From Girardinichthys multiradiatus (lineage: Eukaryota > Chordata > Actinopteri > Cyprinodontiformes > Goodeidae), in the NCBI RefSeq assembly GCF_021462225.1, contig NC_061806.1, positions 28,416,144-28,480,143 of the forward strand: a DNA stretch of 64,000 nt, given 5' to 3'. The notes below the pieces were generated by a model. The model did not search any database. It was not told the DNA's origin and worked only from the letters and a program-made list of their open reading frames with translations. Both the position numbers and the translations under genes were made by a program. Below are positions 61,487 to 64,000 of this stretch, piece by piece. Every line of letters starts with the position of its first letter. The first letter of the stretch is position 1.

Positions 61487-64000
61487 GTGAGTAACACCTG
61501 CACAGGTCTCTGATACTAACATCAAGATAACATCTGCTGCGTTGGTTTTTTACAACCTGCTCAGGAATGTGGCGTGTTTTACATTCCTCAGGTTAAAACT
61601 GACTTTAGAGTCCTGTCTTCACCTTGTTTCTCTGTGTCCCTCTCAGGACATGTGGTGGGGGACTCTCGGTACCGTCCGACCCTTCTCCAACTTTCAACCT
61701 GACAAAGATGTGAAAGAGATCCAGGAAGCGGTGGGGAAGAAAGGTATCAGCTGTGTCAGAGGCATTCACACAGTTTTCCTCTGAACCACTAGGAACCGTG
61801 AGTCTAATCTTTGTGGACTTTGTTCAGACGTGGTGACACTGGTGAGGATTCTGACCAATCGCAGCAACGCCCAGAGACAAGACATCGCTAAGAGCTTCCA
61901 GGAGCAAACAAAGCAGGTAAGCAGACAGGTGTAGACGAAGGAAGAAGCAGCCTCCCTGTTTCTCAACACATGCCACTGGGTTACTGCTGCACTTTGATCC
62001 TCTGAACTTTGTGTTTGCCAATCAAATATGAGTGTGAACACACCTGTGTGTGCAGAAGGAGATCAGCTCCGAAGCTTTTCAGATGTTATGAACTCCCAAA
62101 CATCACATTCCTTAGTCCGAACATCTCCTTTCCATCCTTATCACATCTTTCCTAATGTTCTAGCTCCTCCCTGCAGGGATTAGAGCAGACCATCAATTCT
62201 TTTTTTCAGGGATTTATGGTCCGCTCAGTAACTATAAGGTGCTTAGGTTCTGTGGTTGCAGAACAAGCCCACATCATCAGCCCTCCACCACTGTGCTTGA
62301 CAGTTGCTATGAGGAAGATTGTGCTGATGGTTTTTCTAATTGTCATGTATGACCTTTATACTTTAACCAGCTAACTGAGGCCTGTAGAGTCAGAGATTGA
62401 GCTCTTGAGTTTTTGGTAATTTCTCTTAGCTTCACACTCTGACCTTGAGCTGAGATGTTTTCCACTTGGGAATAATCTTTCTCTCTGTAGAAAGATGGAC
62501 TGAGGTAGTTTGAAGATGACTTGAGAACCTTTCATAGGTTGATGAGCAGTTGCTTCTCTGGGGTCACATTAATTAAATGCACGTTTAAAAACATCAGAGT
62601 GAACAAAGAAAGTGTCTCAGAATAAAACAAAACAACAGGAAAGCACAAGTAAAACAGCACAGTGATAACTTTGAAATAAATACAGTGGAGGTTGAAAGTG
62701 AATGTAAATGATGTCATCATTCAGTTCAGTTTGAAAAGCAAGCAATAAAAATTTGATTTTATGATCTTCTTTGTCCTTCAGTCTGGTTCTCAGACCATCT
62801 CAGAGCATCTTCTCACCTTCAGGAGATCTGACAGGAAAAAATGTACTAATCTGATCTCTGGTTTAAAAATCAACAATCGAATAGTAAATTGAATTACGTA
62901 AAGAACCAAGATCCACTTTAGGACAGGTGAGATGTTCTCCTGCTTGTCTGTGAGATGTCGAGCTGCAGCATTTTGAATGAGTTCTAAAGGAGATAACAGA
63001 CTAAACCAACCCACTGCCGATGCCTTTCCGCCTTGGCATTGTGTTAACATACCTGTGTCCTCCAGAATGGCAAACAGACATGCCTCTGCTATCTTAGATG
63101 ACGATGATTAGATCATGAAATCAACCGACTCACTGCTGCTGGCTGATACTTGCGGCAGTGAGGGTGTACTTAGTTTTTCACTCAGCTTTTCCATCCTGGC
63201 TTCACCCCTATTCAGTAAATAATGACAGTGGGAATAAGTTGTGTTTTCTTCCCTTGAGGTGAGACTGAACATGTTTATAACTTGAAAAGACCAGATCAAT
63301 TTTCTTCTGTCCTGATATGTTTAAAACCTCCAAACGACAGAGGAGAACTTTCTTTACACCACGACTGTTTAAGAGTTCTTCCTAAAATCTGCCTCTGGTT
63401 TGGACATAAATCTGTTGAACAATCAGAGTTTCAAACCATCTTTATGTAATCCGATAATGAAACAGACAGAACCTGGGTCTGGTATTCAGGTTCTGCACCG
63501 CAGTGCAGCTCTGAACAATCCTCAGAGCTTCAGAACATCTCCCGATGTTGAAACGGAACATTGTCTGCTCAGAGGATTCTGCTCTGTGTTGTAGGACTTG
63601 AGTGCAGCTCTAAAGAAGGTCCTTTCTGGAGACCTTGAGGATCTGCTGCTGCAGCTGATGATGCTCCCGGATCAGCTGGAGGCCCACCGGCTGAAGGGCG
63701 CCATGGCGGTGAGCCTCTGTGTCTGATTGGGAATTTATCCGGAGGGTTTGGATCTCTGTCCAGATGTTCATCTTGTTCGTGTGTCTGCAGGGTTTGGGCA
63801 CAGATGAGGAAACACTGCTGGAGATTCTGTGTACCCGCTCTGGAAAGAAGCTTAAGGAAGTCAGTGCTGTCTACCGACAGGGTGAGTCTCTGGACCTTCC
63901 TGCTCTAAAGGGGTCCAGTCTGGTCCCTGCGGTTGGTTGACTTGTTGGATTTTCTCTGCTTTCAGTGTATAAGAAGGAGCTGGAGAAGGAGCTGAAAGCA
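61460..64000 (+). CDS. Annexin (A1/A2/A9-like), 5' part, runs off the window
   Basis: Six coding exons (the last cut by the edge) join in phase to about 126 residues. A short N-terminal head MEPDFFPSS is followed by DMWWGTLGTVRPFSNFQPDKD. Repeat 1 contains LTNRSNAQRQDIAKSFQ, identical in style to annexin A2, and repeat 2 contains GLGTDEETLLEILCTR. Annexins bind phospholipid membranes in a Ca2+-dependent way. Repeat 2 has the type-II site G-x-G-T-D-E. Repeat 1 does not: the stretch reads AVGKKDVVTLVRIL. The W-G-T-L-G-T opening also resembles annexin A9. The paralogue cannot be fixed from this part. Confidence 0.85.
61647..61743 (+). CDS. Annexin exon, start of repeat 1
   Basis: 97 nt, DMWWGTLGTVRPFSN...EAVGKK. 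Acceptor CCCTCTCAG, donor AAAG|GTATCA, phase 1. Confidence 0.8.
61828..61916 (+). CDS. Annexin exon, core of repeat 1
   Basis: 89 nt, DVVTLVRILTNRSNAQ...EQTKQ. Acceptor TTGTTCAG, donor AAGCAG|GTAAGC, phase 0. Confidence 0.85.
62170..63090 (-). mobile_element. Tc1-type relic (family C), split by an insertion
   Basis: Shares with 37,490-37,810 the blocks CTAACTGAGGCCTGTAGAGTC, GAGCTCTTGAG, TTTTCCACTTGGGAATAATCTTTCT and TGTAGAAAGATGGACT. The block GGGGTCAC stops at 62,567 and CACTGCCGATGCCTTTCCGCCTTGGC resumes at 63,012. Confidence 0.6.
62568..63011 (-). mobile_element. L2/CR1-like LINE fragment nested in the Tc1-type relic
   Basis: The minus strand (about 62,870-63,000) reads LELIQNAAARHLTDKQENISPVLKWILVLYVIQF, typical of the segment after the RT in CR1/L2 LINEs. 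It is flanked by CAC at 62,565-62,567 and 63,012-63,014. The 62,568-62,860 part is AT-rich and may be its 3' end or a second insertion. Confidence 0.6.
63595..63708 (+). CDS. Annexin exon, end of repeat 1 to repeat 2
   Basis: 114 nt, DLSAALKKVLSGDLEDLLLQ...RLKGAMA. Acceptor GTGTTGTAG, donor ATGGCG|GTGAGC. Phase 0 at both ends. Confidence 0.85.
63791..63881 (+). CDS. Annexin exon, repeat 2 with Ca2+-binding loop
   Basis: 91 nt, GLGTDEETLLEILCTRSGKK...AVYRQ. Acceptor GTGTCTGCAG, donor CAGG|GTGAGT, phase 1. Confidence 0.9.
63966..64000 (+). CDS. Annexin exon, partial at the window edge
   Basis: 35 nt visible, VYKKELEKELKA. Acceptor TGCTTTCAG. Continues beyond the window. Confidence 0.8.

Larger units (their letters stand above)
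61917..63594 (+). other. Annexin intron with nested mobile elements
   Basis: 1.7 kb, mostly a family-C Tc1-type relic (62,170-63,090) split by an L2-like piece (62,568-63,011). Confidence 0.7.

Overview
The window is vertebrate nuclear DNA, almost certainly from a teleost fish. Genes are split by GT-AG introns, intergenic DNA is long and AT-leaning, and the repeat set is typical of fish: Tc1-type transposons, L2/Maui-like and RTE-like LINEs, tRNA-derived SINEs and (GT)n runs. I cannot name the species.

Layout. 1-19,500 holds no intact host gene. It contains an L2-like LINE relic (about 300-4,080) split by a nearly intact RTE-like LINE (572-3,602, with a 14-bp target-site duplication), two V-SINE-type insertions plus a fragment, a Tc1 element with 201-bp inverted repeats and a broken transposase (5,914-7,523), a degenerate short-period array (about 9,440-9,790), and a large decayed zinc-finger/transposase-like/SAMD3-like gene (about 13,020-17,060) followed by an AT-rich tandem array of about 91-bp units (18,110-18,470).

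19,908-58,409 is one plus-strand gene that I could assemble completely: 24 coding exons with consistent reading phase, 6,645 nt, 2,214 codons plus stop. It encodes a CRYBG1/AIM1-family beta/gamma-crystallin-domain protein: a basic N-terminus, a very long Ser/Pro/Glu-rich disordered region containing a 12-unit 9-residue repeat, six beta/gamma-crystallin domains each made of two exons, and a C-terminal ricin-B-type beta-trefoil. Its introns carry SINEs, Tc1-type relics, a hAT-type MITE, an L2-like fragment and a 600-650-bp direct duplication flanking exon 8. Poly(A) signals lie near 58,987-58,999.

59,001-61,200 is intergenic and includes a roughly 880-bp degenerate array of about 22-bp units. 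From about 61,460 to the right edge lies the 5' part of a plus-strand annexin gene (five coding exons and the start of a sixth), most like the A1/A2/A9 group. The two host genes share orientation but show no sign of a shared pathway.

The observations most worth following are a copied piece of exon 23 with its splice donor inside a Tc1-type relic in intron 17, a perfect 13-bp hairpin created inside a SINE, the duplicated block around exon 8, the coding repeat in exon 6, the two degenerate short-period arrays, and the multi-domain zinc-finger/transposase-like pseudogene. I saw no clear new operating system, and no CRISPR, operon or prokaryotic features.
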